A program made the position numbers and the translations under genes. From CAYVFC01 sp964450715 (GTDB taxonomy: Bacteria > Myxococcota_A > Polyangia > Polyangiales > JAFGIB01), in assembly GCA_964450715.1 (NCBI GenBank), contig CAYVFC010000037.1, positions 1 through 59,339 of the forward strand: 59,339 bases of DNA, given 5' to 3'. The notes beneath the pieces are model-generated. The model was not told where the DNA came from. It ran no database searches and worked only from the letters and a program-made list of their open reading frames with translations. Positions 26,359 through 35,758 of the stretch are shown here, piece by piece. Each line of letters opens with the position of its first letter. Position 1 is the stretch's first letter.

Positions 26359-27387
26359 TCATCGGGTAGAGGTTGACGCGCCATCAACCAGAGCGGTGTT
26401 CTTTGTCAGCCAGCGGACGACGTCGGCGATGGCCTGGGCGGGGACGAACATCTCGACCCCGGTTGCGCAGAGCTTTTCTTGATTGCGTTTCTCGAGCTCC
26501 GTCAATGCCTCGAGATACTCCTTGCTGACCGTTTCCTGGATGGTATCTGCGTAGCGCAGCGTCATCTGGTAGTTGGCATGGCCGAGAAGCTTCATCACCG
26601 AGGTCAGGCTCATGCCGGCGCTCAGCAGAGATGTGGCGTAGGTGTGCCTCAGCCGGTGGACGGTCATATTGTCTGGTATCTCCAGTCCCCGGCAGACGTT
26701 CCTTATCGCGCGCAGGTAGGCGGCGCGTTGCGCCTTCACGCCGGCGGTGCTCGTCAGTAGCCGGGACCGGGGCGTGTTGCCCTGCCGGCGGAAATATTCG
26801 ACCAGCTCGACAGCGGCGTCGTCGAGGGGTACCAGCCGTTCGTTGTTCGACTTGCCGGGCCGCACCTCGAGAAAGCGGCGTCCCTGGCAGTCGGTACGGA
26901 TACAGTCGAACTCGAGATTGATAAGCTCGCCGATGCGAAGCCCGGTTCTCCGAGTCAGAAGAAGGGCTTTGTGGAGGGGATTGCCTGACCTGTGTAGCCG
27001 AATCTGCAGCTCCTGGTCGATTTCCGGAGGCAGGGGCCTGGGCAAGTACCTGGGCACTCTGGGCAGATCGGTCCGGCGGATAAGCTCGTCGGCGTCCGTC
27101 GGGATGATGCCTTGCTCGCGAAGCCAGCGCAGATACATGCGGACGGTGGCAATCTCGCAGGTTCGCGTTACGGCGCGGACGCCCTGCTGGCTGCGGTAGA
27201 CGAGCCAGCGGGTAATATGCCCGCGGTCGAGCTGATCGAGGTGCAAACGGTTGTCCTTCAACCAGCGGTGAAATCCTCGCAGCTGACTCTGGTAGGTATA
27301 GCAGGTCGTTGCGCGGCGGGTGGGTTCCAGGGTCGCGACGTATCTTCTGACCGTTGTCGGCAGCGGATCTGTCTCGTGGCGACTCAT
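26359..27387 (-). CDS. tyrosine recombinase of the XerC/D type
   Basis: The product has 342 residues from ATG 27387. It has an N-terminal SAM-like domain (TCYTYQSQLRGFHRWLKDN) and a catalytic domain with RRTGLRIGELINLEFD (Arg), KSNNERLVPL (Lys), HRLRHTYATSLL and LGHANYQMTLRYAD (His and Tyr). All active-site residues are present. The start overlaps the stop of a small upstream gene (ATGA). The frame stays open upstream through a zinc-ribbon region. The three reading frames probably form a small recombinase-based transposon or island module. Confidence 0.9.
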   Translation of the reverse strand: MSRHETDPLPTTVRRYVATLEPTRRATTCYTYQSQLRGFHRWLKDNRLHLDQLDRGHITRWLVYRSQQGVRAVTRTCEIATVRMYLRWLREQGIIPTDADELIRRTDLPRVPRYLPRPLPPEIDQELQIRLHRSGNPLHKALLLTRRTGLRIGELINLEFDCIRTDCQGRRFLEVRPGKSNNERLVPLDDAAVELVEYFRRQGNTPRSRLLTSTAGVKAQRAAYLRAIRNVCRGLEIPDNMTVHRLRHTYATSLLSAGMSLTSVMKLLGHANYQMTLRYADTIQETVSKEYLEALTELEKRNQEKLCATGVEMFVPAQAIADVVRWLTKNTALVDGASTSTR

Positions 27388-27632
27388 CGGCCCTCGTTGT
27401 CCCGTTGCCGGTATCGGCAATCGATCTGCTCGATATCGGTAGCCGCAGAAGGTGCAAAGCACGGCGCCGCCCCGAAGTACGGCGCCAGGCCCTCCAGCAG
27501 GGTCAGAAACGCTCTGGGATACCCCGAGGGAAGCGGAAGTCGCGCCTCGACCAGGTCGTGACCGAAAGCATCGGTCACCAACAGCCACCTGCCCCGCCGG
27601 TCCACGCTCAACGTCGCATTGTAGGCCGTCAT
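27384..27632 (-). CDS. small protein of recombinase module
   Basis: The product has 82 residues. GGGAGG lies six bases before ATG 27632, and the stop overlaps the recombinase start. It contains GRWLLVTDAFGHDLVEARLP and PRAFLTLLEGLAPYFG, which read like a real folded protein. I recall similar short proteins next to mobile-element genes in myxobacteria. It overlaps, in another frame, the open region upstream of the recombinase, so only one of the two may be translated there. Function is unknown. Confidence 0.55.
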   Translation of the reverse strand: MTAYNATLSVDRRGRWLLVTDAFGHDLVEARLPLPSGYPRAFLTLLEGLAPYFGAAPCFAPSAATDIEQIDCRYRQRDNEGR

Positions 27633-27990
27633 CGTTGTCCTCCCGACCGGCAAGATCGTGTTGTGCCGGTACGGCTGAAAGCATCGGCATCGCCGGCTCC
27701 GACCTCAAAGCCTGATCCGTCACTTTTTGCTCTTGCTGCTTCCTTTTCCGGTAGGCGGCCTGCCTGGCCGCGTGCAGCCGCGCGCCTCGCAGCGTCCGCT
27801 GATAGGCAGCCCGGTATCCTCTCAGGGCCTCCCGGCGCGTCCGGCACGCGCATTCACCTCCCGGGCAGTAGCGCTGGCCCCGGTCGCACCGACGGCACAC
27901 GAAGACCGGCTGGCCGCAACGCGCACAGGAAAAAACCCGGAATTCCGCCCTTTTCACCGTGGTCCATACCGACTTCAGCTGGATCTTCAC
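27388..27990 (-). CDS. zinc-ribbon protein of recombinase module, end uncertain
   Basis: The N-terminus has CARCGQPVFVCRRCDRGQRY followed by CPGGECACRTRR, a compact cysteine cluster. A basic helix with QxTLRGARLHAARQAAYRKRK comes next. A CxxC-type CTFCGYRY lies near the end. There is no stop before the recombinase start, so this is either a separate gene ending by an unseen frameshift, or the first part of a 543-residue fusion. Nucleic-acid binding is likely. Confidence 0.5.
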
Positions 27991-28072
27991 CCCGGATTTC
28001 GCAATGCTACCTGACGAACATCGCTATCACCGTGGCGATGGAGAACCGACGTCGAAAGATTGACGACATCTC

Positions 28073-28596
28073 ATGCCGACCTCGAAACGAGTCTACATAC
28101 TGGCCGGGCCGAACGGCGCCGGTAAGACGACCTTCGCACGCGAGTACTTGATTCAGGAAGCGGACTGTCCCTTTTTCATCAACGCCGACCTGATCGCCGA
28201 CGGCATCTCTCCTTTGGCACCGACCCGAGCCGCCGTGCGGGCGGCCGCATCATGCTGGAACTGATCCGGGACAGTTTTCGCCGTGGTGAAAGCTTCGCTT
28301 TCGAGACGACACTGGCAGGGCGAAATTACGCCCGTTCTATCCCCGAGTGGCGGGCTGCCGGGTACATGGTGAAACTACACTTCCTCTGGTTACCGTCGCC
28401 CGAGATAGCCGTCGCTCGCGTTGCCGAGCGTGTTCGCCAGGGGGGACATTCGGTTCCGGAAGAGACCATACGTCGACGGTTCTACGCGGGAATTGACAAC
28501 TTCGAGCGGCTGTACAAACCTATAGTCAGCCGCTGGATTCAGTACGACAATGCTGGTGACGAGCCGGTTGTTATCGACGACGGAGAGAACCCATGA
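28073..28596 (+). pseudogene. zeta-toxin-like kinase, frameshifted
   Basis: Frame one (28073-28264) has RVYILAGPNGAGKTTFAREY, a Walker A P-loop, and FFINADLIADGISPL. Frame two (from ~28252) continues with LELIRDSFRRGESFAFETTL and ends as a zeta family protein does. One missing base near 28245-28252 (GCGGGCGGCCGC where GCGGGCGGGCCGC is expected) breaks the gene. Zeta toxins phosphorylate UDP-N-acetylglucosamine in known cases. The break could be inactivation or a sequencing error. The start diverges from the zinc-ribbon gene. Confidence 0.82.
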
Positions 28597-28814
28597 CGGC
28601 GGATAGTCGCAACAAAAGTCCGGAGTTGATCGCGGAGGTCGCCGCCGCATTGAATGCACTCAAGCGAGCGCGGGCGCGAGCCGAGCGAGTCGCGGCCGCC
28701 ACGGGCACCGCCTTGATCTTCGCCGTGGACGGCAAGCCGGTCCGCGTGCAGCCTCGCGTTACCACCGAATCCGATCCGGACGCGGGCTCGCGGTTCGCCG
28801 ACGAGAATCGTTAA
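28593..28814 (+). CDS. small partner protein of zeta-like gene, possible antitoxin
   Basis: The product has 73 residues and its ATG overlaps the zeta stop (ATGA). The first half is helical and Ala/Arg-rich (LNALKRARARAERVAAATG). The second is a short beta segment with VDGKPVRVQP. The position and coupling suggest the cognate antitoxin or accessory protein, but no epsilon-type similarity is visible. Its TAA stop lies inside the 112-bp repeat. Confidence 0.6.
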   Translation: MTADSRNKSPELIAEVAAALNALKRARARAERVAAATGTALIFAVDGKPVRVQPRVTTESDPDAGSRFADENR

Positions 28815-28921
28815 TATGCATCATTAACCACGCCCTCAGACAACTACGCTACCGATATTTCACCCTGACTGTAAAGACGACGCGGGGGGTCTTGATCCAG
28901 GGGCTTGCTGATTACCCCGGC
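28810..28921. repeat. 112-bp direct repeat, copy 1
   Basis: Every base is identical to 57780-57891. The left end is palindromic (GTTAAT-ATGCATC-ATTAAC) and supplies the stop codon of the upstream plus-strand gene. The right end (GATTACCCCGGC) supplies the stop of the truncated minus-strand GH16 gene. I do not recognise the sequence. Confidence 0.9.
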
Positions 28922-30099
28922 GGCCAGCGGGTCGAGCTGGTCAGCCAGAAAGCGGGCCACAACCCCTTTCCCGCCGGCACCCTGACCCGCGCCTCGAAGT
29001 AGCCGTGGGTGAAGGTCCCGTTGCTGGTGAGGCCGCCCGAGCCATAGGGTTGCCCGCTGGTGTTGCTCCCGTCCGACGGCTGCGCGGTGAAGGTCACCAC
29101 CCCGTTGTTCAGGCTGACCGCTTCCGGGATGAAGGCCTGCTTCTGGTCGGAGTCGCTATACCACTGTACGCCGTAGGGCGCGAGCGTGTTCCACTTGACG
29201 GTGTCGAGCGCGCCTCCGTCGAACTCGTCGCTGAACACGAGCTGGTAGCCGGACGGAACATAGGTGGTGCCGGGATCGGGATGACCGTCGCCTCTCGTCT
29301 GATCGGGCACGCAGGTCAGACCCACCGCGCGGTAATCCTCATCGCAGTCGCAGGTCGCCCAGTCGCCGGTGACCACGCAGCCACCGTGACCCGAGCAGGA
29401 TTGCCCCGAGCAGGAGTCGCTACCGATGGTCAGCTCGACGGTAACACTCGTGGTGTTTTCGAAGGCCTGCCCGGGTGGGCTGTCCCAGGCGTGGATGGTC
29501 CAGGTGGTCGCTCCCAGGGCGAGCGCGGAGACGTCGATACTCATCGTGTAGGTCCCATCACCCGCGACCGTCGCCTGCCCGAGCGGAGGATTCTGATGCT
29601 GTGAGTCCCATACCTCGACGTTCAGGAAGCCCGGCGCGCGTCCGTTCACCGTCACCTCGCCTGCGACCGTATCCCCCTCGCCCGGTGCATCAAGCATCAG
29701 GGTATAGTCCGGCAACGGTGGCGACGAGCCGTCTGCATCCGCGCCGGCATCCGCGACTGCGGTATCGCCGGCATCGCCCAGATCACCGGTACCGCCGGCC
29801 CCGGCGGCGGAGCCGCCCGCGCTGTTCCCGGCGCTGCCGGCGCTGGTCCCCCCGGCGCCGCTGCCGGCGCCGTCCTCGACGGCGCCGCCCTGCTCCCCGG
29901 CGTACCCGCCCGCTCCGGCCGCTGGTTGACCGGCCGAGCCGCCGCCCCTTCCGCCAGAAACTGCGCCCGCGTTTCCGTCGCCGGCGGCCGCGTGGCCCGC
30001 GAACGAGCCGGTAGCCCAATCCATATCCTTGCCCGCGATCGGATCCTGCTGCGTACAGGCCGAAGCGATCAACAGGATCGCAATGACGATTCCACTCAT
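28912..30099 (-). pseudogene. GH16-like glycoside hydrolase lipoprotein, truncated by repeat
   Basis: ATG 30099 has GGAGGTGCTGGGG upstream. The lipobox is LIASAC. It is followed by a ~110-residue Gly/Ala linker, a beta-sandwich segment, a Cys-rich EGF-like loop (CSGQSCSGHGGC) and then the start of a GH16 domain (GYQLVFSDEFDGG). The frame stops inside the 112-bp repeat just after GLWPAFWLTSSTRWPPG. In GH16 enzymes the catalytic ExDxxE motif comes immediately after this point, so the active site is lost. A beta-glucanase-like secreted enzyme is the probable ancestor. Confidence 0.82.
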
Positions 30100-30270
30100 C
30101 CCCAGCACCTCCTCGCCCGGTTCGCTGTTATCAGGAAACGATGGTGGCGAATTCCCGCCCCGGGAGAAGGTGGCGCGCAGGCCACCCCCGTGGCCGCGTA
30201 AAGTTATATATGGGACGCGCCTTTGATCCGCTTGACGCCCACCCCGGGCATGGCTAATGATTCCCACAAG

Positions 30271-30412
30271 TTGCGGGCATAACTCAGTGGTAGAGTGACA
30301 GCTTCCCAAGGCGTTCTGCCCTCAAGAAATCATTGGGGAATTCAGCGTTTTCAACAACTTAGCGCTTCAGGGCGTTGCGTACCGCTTCACAGCGCTTCAT
30401 CCGAGGTGCTCG
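30271..30412. repeat. tRNA-Gly half-gene repeat, attachment-site-like, copy 1
   Basis: Bases 30273-30310 match the 5' half of a tRNA-Gly(CCC): acceptor strand, D arm and anticodon loop ending CTTCCCAAG. The sequence then departs from tRNA. The first ~46 bases are identical to copy 2 at 40247, and the next ~95 are similar. Recurrent GCGCTTCA/CCGCTTCA motifs follow and could be recombinase arm sites. There is no 3' tRNA half nearby. The stretch 30100-30529 has no gene. Confidence 0.7.
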
Positions 30413-30529
30413 TCCGGGTGCTCGTCACCGCTACTCTCCGGTTTGGTAAAGGCGACGGGATCTCTTACTCCTACTTCACTAAAATAAATCACTTTACAAT
30501 ATTGGCAAACTCCTGTATTTAGTGAAGTA

Positions 30530-31576
30530 ATGGCCGCTCACGCGAAAAAGAGGCCTCTGGTTTCGATGGTTCCGACCACGCTCTCCGCGCTTCTCGCCGT
30601 TCCGGAGAAGGAGGTGCAGGTTCGTCGCGTGCCCAGCTCGAACAGCCCCGATCTGGTCGTGTCGGCCGCGGGGCAGACCTTCGCTGTCGAAATCTCGAGT
30701 GCGTCTGTTGCCGGTCAAGTCGCCGTTCACGCGGAGCGCGTACGAGATGCGGCCAGGGCCATTCGCAAGCGGGCGATCCCGGTGGTGGCCGTTCCCTTCA
30801 TGGGTGACTCGGGCAAACAGGCGTGCGAGAGAGCCGGGGTGTCGTGGTTCGACTTCAGCGGCAATGCGCGCATCATCGCCCCCGGAATCCGGGTAATCGT
30901 CGATGGTCGCCCCAACCGGTTCCCTTCCCGTGGTCGCCCGGCCAGCGCCTTTGCGCCGAAGAGTTCGCGCGTCGCCCGCTACTTCCTGATGCATCCGAGC
31001 GAGGCAGTCATACAGCGGGACATCGCCCGGGCGACCGGAGTGAGCGAGGGCTTCGTCAGTCGAATCGTCGCCCGACTCGAACAGGAGCGCTACATCGAGC
31101 GGGAGCAGGATGGCGCATTACGGGTAAAGGACCCACGCCTCCTGCTCGAGTCGTGGCGGGAACAGTATCGCTTCTCCAGGCACACCATCATCCAGGGGCA
31201 CGTGGTGGCGCGGTCGGGCGACGCGCTCGCGCGCCTGGTCGGCGACGAGCTGAAAGCCCGGTCGCTCGAACATGCAGCCACCGGGCTGGCCGCGGCCTGG
31301 CAGCTCACCCGATTCGCGACGTTCCGGATCGCGACCTTCTACCTCGACGCCGAACCGGGCTCCGCTCTCGTGGAACAGCTCGGGTTCCGCGAGGACCCGC
31401 GCGGCGCAAACCTCTGGCTCGTGGTACCGAACGACGCCGGCGTTCTTCAGGGGGCGGAGGTGCGGAAGGGCCTGCGCTGCGTGCATCCCGTCCAGGCGTA
31501 CCTCGACCTGAAAGAGCACCCCGAGCGCGCATCCGAGGCGGCCGAGCGCCTCCGCTCCGAGTTCCTAGACTGGTAG
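30530..31576 (+). CDS. AbiEi-like antitoxin / winged-helix regulator
   Basis: The product has 348 residues. The first ~130 form an unfamiliar alpha/beta domain (FAVEISSASVAGQVAVHAER). A winged helix is at ~150-200 (SEAVIQRDIARATGVSEGFV), and the last part ends with VHPVQAYLDLKEHPERASEA, a motif typical of AbiEi-family antitoxins. It is followed after eight bases by a nucleotidyltransferase gene, the usual order of type IV AbiE-like systems. The antitoxin probably represses the pair and blocks toxin activity. Confidence 0.75.
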   Translation: MAAHAKKRPLVSMVPTTLSALLAVPEKEVQVRRVPSSNSPDLVVSAAGQTFAVEISSASVAGQVAVHAERVRDAARAIRKRAIPVVAVPFMGDSGKQACERAGVSWFDFSGNARIIAPGIRVIVDGRPNRFPSRGRPASAFAPKSSRVARYFLMHPSEAVIQRDIARATGVSEGFVSRIVARLEQERYIEREQDGALRVKDPRLLLESWREQYRFSRHTIIQGHVVARSGDALARLVGDELKARSLEHAATGLAAAWQLTRFATFRIATFYLDAEPGSALVEQLGFREDPRGANLWLVVPNDAGVLQGAEVRKGLRCVHPVQAYLDLKEHPERASEAAERLRSEFLDW

Positions 31577-31584
31577 ATGTACCC

Positions 31585-32433
31585 ATGACGGACAAGCCCA
31601 GGTACGCATCAGAGTATCGAAGCGAGCAGGTCGAGCTCGTTCGAGCCACCTGTCTCTACGTCGCGACGAAGCTCGGCGATATGATGGCCGACCTCGTCAT
31701 CGTCGGTGGTCTCGTGCCTTCGCTCATCGTCGATCAGTCGACGCTCCCGGAGAGCGTCGACGCCCACGTGGGCACCATGAACCTCGACGTCGGGCTGCAG
31801 CTCGCGCTGCTCGACGAGGAGCGCTACCGCGAGCTCACCGGACGTTTCCGCGACGCCGGCTTCTCGATGGACCGGAACGAGGCGGGCAATCCGACTCGCC
31901 AGCGCTGGGCCATCACCGGAACCGACAAGGTGACCGTCGACTTCCTGATTCCTCCCTCGCACAAAGGTGATCGTGGCGGCAGGCTCCGCGATATCGAGCC
32001 CGACTTCGCCGCCGTCATCGCACCGGGACTCCAATGCGCCTTCCGCGATCGGCAGCGCGTGACCATCGAGGGACGCACCCTTTTCGGGGAGAAGGCCAGG
32101 CGCGACGTCTGGGTCTGCGGCGCCGGAGCCTACGTGGTGCTCAAGGCTCTCGCCTTCGATAGCCGTGGCGAGAACAAGGACGCCTACGACCTGTTCTATG
32201 TCGTTCGCAACTTCGGAGCCGAGGTGGACGACGTCGTTTCGAAGCTACAGCCGCTGCTCGACGACGCGGAGGCCCGAACGGCCCTCGACGTACTGCGCCG
32301 CGACTTCACCGATCCGGAGAGCACCGGTCCGATACGGGTAGCAGAGTTCATTACGGGTAGACGGGACGACGAGATCCAGGCAGACGTGGTCGGATTCGTG
32401 ACGGCGCTACTGAGTCGGCTCGGCACTGGATGA
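31585..32433 (+). CDS. AbiEii-like nucleotidyltransferase toxin
   Basis: The product has 282 residues from ATG 31585. It has the nucleotidyltransferase-fold start VIVGGLVPSLIVDQ and a metal-binding-like GTMNLDVGLQLAL. The lysine-containing AYVVLKALAFDSRGENKDAYDL matches the AbiEii segment KxxRxxxKDxxD. These enzymes transfer nucleotides to tRNA or proteins and abort phage infection. Only one clear acid is visible in the DxD position (NLDV), so catalytic competence needs checking. It forms a pair with the upstream gene. Confidence 0.75.
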   Translation: MTDKPRYASEYRSEQVELVRATCLYVATKLGDMMADLVIVGGLVPSLIVDQSTLPESVDAHVGTMNLDVGLQLALLDEERYRELTGRFRDAGFSMDRNEAGNPTRQRWAITGTDKVTVDFLIPPSHKGDRGGRLRDIEPDFAAVIAPGLQCAFRDRQRVTIEGRTLFGEKARRDVWVCGAGAYVVLKALAFDSRGENKDAYDLFYVVRNFGAEVDDVVSKLQPLLDDAEARTALDVLRRDFTDPESTGPIRVAEFITGRRDDEIQADVVGFVTALLSRLGTG

Positions 32434-32673
32434 GGTCTAATCGCTTCCGGGGGACCGTTTATTGCGGCGTAACGACGTAGCCCGTTGGATTCCCCCGCTT
32501 TCGCTTTGTTCCACATAGCCGACCATTGCCACCCGCCGGCCGCGGCTCAGCTCTACCTATCGTTTAAAAAACCCCGCTTCGCCCGCATCAGCGCCCCGCC
32601 CTTGGCTTGTGCGCGCTCTTCAAAACGCCTAGAATAATACAGCTGTTTATTGGGTGGCATATAGAAAGACAAT

Positions 32674-35439
32674 ATGTCTTATCGTCAGGCGCTTGCCAAG
32701 CTGACCTGTCCCCGAATCGGGTGGGTTCTAGCTCGCGAACGGCTTATTCAGCGGTTGAATGAGTCTGATAGACCGATCTGGATACAAGGCCCGCCGGGGG
32801 CGGGAAAGACCGCGCTTGTGACGAGTACGATCGGTATGTTTTCGTACCGATCACTCTGGTATCAGCTTGATGTCGATGACGGCGACGTTGCGGGCTTTTT
32901 CCACTTTCTGACGGTTGCATTGCGCGGTTTTCTACCCCGGGCAAAGCTCCCCGCGTTTTCGAATGATTGGCTGAGCTCACCTGTTGGATTTGCTCGAACC
33001 TTTTTTCGCAAGCTGTTCTCGTATCCCGGTGCTCCCGAGTTGATGGTCTTCGACGATTATCACACGCTACCACACGCGTCATTCACACATGCCGCGCTTG
33101 CAGAGGCATTGACTGCGTGTCCATCAGGCAAACGAATCTTCATCATGAGTCGCGACGAGCCACCGGCCGAGCTGTCCCGTCTGCGGATACACGGTAATCT
33201 CCACCTTCTCCCGCCGGATGAGCTACTGCTTTCCCTCGAGGAAGGTGCGTCTATCGCCCAGCTCAGGGAAAAACACCTCACGCCGAGCCAGGTCCAATCA
33301 CTCCACGATCTGTCCCGCGGTTGGGCTGCTGGATTCGTCTTTCTCCTCGAAACGGAACAGACCGATTATTCGTACGGTCCGAACAAACATCAGGTTTTCA
33401 AGTACTACGACAACGAAGTGTTGGCTCGTTTTGATAGTGATACCCGGACCGTTCTCCTCGTCACCTCCCTGCTGCCCGACTTCACGGCATCGGTGGCGAT
33501 TTCGCTGACGGGGGTGCAACGAGCCGGTGAAATTCTGGATTCACTGGCAGACAAGGGGTATTTCGTATACCGGCTGCGCAGCAAGGAGCAGGCCTTTCGC
33601 TATCATCCACTTTTCCGGGAGTTCCTTTTGACGCGCGCCAAGGCCGGTCTGGGGGCCGATCTCTCACCCATCTTGACGCGCGCAGCCTCCCTCCTTCGGC
33701 TGTCGGGAGACTCTGAAATCGCTGCCGAGCTGGCCTGTGACGCCGGTGATTGGAAACTCGTAACGGATATCCTCGAAGACATGGCGCCGTCGCTATTGCA
33801 TCAGGGACGCCTGGTTTTTGTGCGCAATTTGATCAAACGCTTTCCGTCCGAGAAGGTCGCGCAAAACCCGTGGCTTCAATACTGGCTCGGCGTTTCCCTG
33901 TTCCAGGTGCAACCTGCAGAGGCGTTCAAAACGCTGGAAAGCGCCTACCATGCCTTCGAACGCGCCATCGATGTGACCGGATGCGCCCTTGTATCGTCGG
34001 CGATCATGGATCTGCTGTTTTTCGCGCTGGACGACCTTACCCACGTACCCATGTGGATCGCCCGGCTGGACAGCCTCAAGGAATCATACGACCGACTCGA
34101 CAAAAGAACCCAATCGACATTAGCGTCCGCGGCAGTCGGCGCAATGATCAACGGACAGCCCGACCATCCCGCGCTTCCCGAATGGGCCGAGCGCACCTTC
34201 GAGTTCGCACTGTCAGAATCGGAGGACATCGACCGTTTCAGCGCGGTTCGTGCAGCGGTTTTGTACTACGGCTACTGTGCATATGACCTTCGACGCGCTC
34301 GAATTCTCCTCGACGGCCTGTCCACGGTTTTTCGAACTGCAGATCCGATGAACGCCATATTGATTTTGGTAGGCGAAAGCGCCTATCACTCTCACAGCGC
34401 AAATGCCGAGAAAAGTCTAGCAGCAGCAGCCGAGGGGCTGGCAATCTCGGAAGAGAGCGGGTATCACCACTGGGATCCGTTCCTGATAGGCATTACGAGC
34501 TGGGTAGAGCTTTTTCGCGGTGACCTTGTTGCCGCGAAAGAGGCGTTGACAAGGCTCGCCGAGATGGACTCCGAACCGAGCCCGTCTCTGTTCACACGCA
34601 TTCTCTATCGTTTTACCGCCGGACTTCTGGCGCTGTACGAGGGCGATGTCCAACGTGCACGAAATGAAAGCGAGTCCGCGCTTCGACTCGTTCAAAAAAC
34701 CCACCTTCCCCTGCTTCGAACAGCCGTCGAAATAAACCTGGCGCTTGCCAGCGTTCCCGATGTTTATGAGTCCAAGATGACCCAGGCGCTACAGACCTGT
34801 TGTCGAACGACCCATCGCGGCGGAGAGATGTCTTGCCGTCTCGCTCTGGCGAGTCGAGATATTGACACCGGGGATCGAACTATTGCGCGGAATATAGTCG
34901 CCCATGCTTTCTCACTAGCCCGCCAGCTCGATATATACAATACACCTTGGATGTGTCTTTTCGATATGTCTGATCTATGCGCGCTGGCCCTCGAAATGAA
35001 CATCGAAACCGAATACGTTACCGATCTCATCCGAAAGAGACGCATTCCCGCCAGCGCCCGTTACTCGGGGTCCGATACATGGCCGTGGCCTTTGTCGGTT
35101 CACTGTCTGTCCGAGCTGTGTATTAAACGAGATCAACGGGTCATTCCCAGCGGCAGAAAGAGTCAAAAGAAGCCGTTGGAGCTGCTCAGGGCCCTGGTCG
35201 ACGCCGGGCCAAGGGGCCGGACCCCGGACTATCTGGCAGACCGGCTCTGGCCGGATTCAGACGGGGATCGGGCCCATCACGCGCTTCACAGCACCATGAA
35301 CAGGCTCCGCAAGTATCTCGGCATCAGCGAAGCGGTCCTTTTCAAGGAGGGACGATTCTCCCTCAATTCTCAGATCGTGTACGTGGATGTGTGGGCCTCC
35401 AAACAACCCCTCGGCCAGAAAAATGGTCCGAATCCGTGA
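32674..35439 (+). CDS. STAND-type ATPase regulator with C-terminal winged helix
   Basis: The 921-residue product has Walker A GPPGAGKT (39-46) and Walker B LMVFDD (123-128), followed by a MalT-like NTPase/arm region, then ~450 residues of TPR-like helices. The final ~90 residues form a winged helix of the transcriptional-activator type (DYLADRLWPDSDGDRAHHAL). It is probably a ligand-sensing transcription activator. The 240 bases upstream have no gene. The base composition is visibly more A/T-rich than the chromosome, suggesting transfer. The lipoprotein genes downstream are possible targets. Confidence 0.85.
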   Translation: MSYRQALAKLTCPRIGWVLARERLIQRLNESDRPIWIQGPPGAGKTALVTSTIGMFSYRSLWYQLDVDDGDVAGFFHFLTVALRGFLPRAKLPAFSNDWLSSPVGFARTFFRKLFSYPGAPELMVFDDYHTLPHASFTHAALAEALTACPSGKRIFIMSRDEPPAELSRLRIHGNLHLLPPDELLLSLEEGASIAQLREKHLTPSQVQSLHDLSRGWAAGFVFLLETEQTDYSYGPNKHQVFKYYDNEVLARFDSDTRTVLLVTSLLPDFTASVAISLTGVQRAGEILDSLADKGYFVYRLRSKEQAFRYHPLFREFLLTRAKAGLGADLSPILTRAASLLRLSGDSEIAAELACDAGDWKLVTDILEDMAPSLLHQGRLVFVRNLIKRFPSEKVAQNPWLQYWLGVSLFQVQPAEAFKTLESAYHAFERAIDVTGCALVSSAIMDLLFFALDDLTHVPMWIARLDSLKESYDRLDKRTQSTLASAAVGAMINGQPDHPALPEWAERTFEFALSESEDIDRFSAVRAAVLYYGYCAYDLRRARILLDGLSTVFRTADPMNAILILVGESAYHSHSANAEKSLAAAAEGLAISEESGYHHWDPFLIGITSWVELFRGDLVAAKEALTRLAEMDSEPSPSLFTRILYRFTAGLLALYEGDVQRARNESESALRLVQKTHLPLLRTAVEINLALASVPDVYESKMTQALQTCCRTTHRGGEMSCRLALASRDIDTGDRTIARNIVAHAFSLARQLDIYNTPWMCLFDMSDLCALALEMNIETEYVTDLIRKRRIPASARYSGSDTWPWPLSVHCLSELCIKRDQRVIPSGRKSQKKPLELLRALVDAGPRGRTPDYLADRLWPDSDGDRAHHALHSTMNRLRKYLGISEAVLFKEGRFSLNSQIVYVDVWASKQPLGQKNGPNP

Positions 35440-35596
35440 GTCATCTGTGACTCTCCGTTCCGTACAACCGTGCGCAAATTTGGTATAGATGGGTAGCGTA
35501 GAGCGACGGTAGGCAACCGTCGGCAGGGTAGGGACTGCAGCCGGGGCTGTTGACGAGATGACAGGTGCGAGTTTCGGATTCGCTCGAATCCGAAAC
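35438..35596. promoter_or_regulatory. three perfect hairpins upstream of the pseudo-esterase gene
   Basis: GAGTCA/TGACTC (35438-35453) starts at the STAND stop codon. CGACGGT/ACCGTCG is at 35504-35522. A 12-bp stem with two-base loop (GTTTCGGATTCG, 35571-35596) is the longest. The 319-base stretch 35440-35758 holds nothing else I can name. They may be operators or a transcription terminator. Confidence 0.45.
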
Positions 35597-35758
35597 CGGC
35601 GAATCGGGTGAAACGGGAATCGTGTGAAGTCCGAGGCGGCTGACCTGCCGGCCTCGGTTCGGGGATGTATCTCGCTTCGACGTCGACCCGTACCGAGTAC
35701 CGAGCCCGGCGCCCGAAAGCGGCCAAGAACCGACCGAACCAAGGAGAGGGGAGAAACG

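Noticed and set aside
28810..28921. Integron attC site
   Set aside because: The length and position after a stop codon fit, but the paired RYYYAAC/GTTRRRY core sites are not present.
30273..30310. Functional tRNA-Gly (also considered at 40247-40284)
   Set aside because: Only the 5' half is present; the T arm and 3' acceptor strand are missing within the next several hundred bases.
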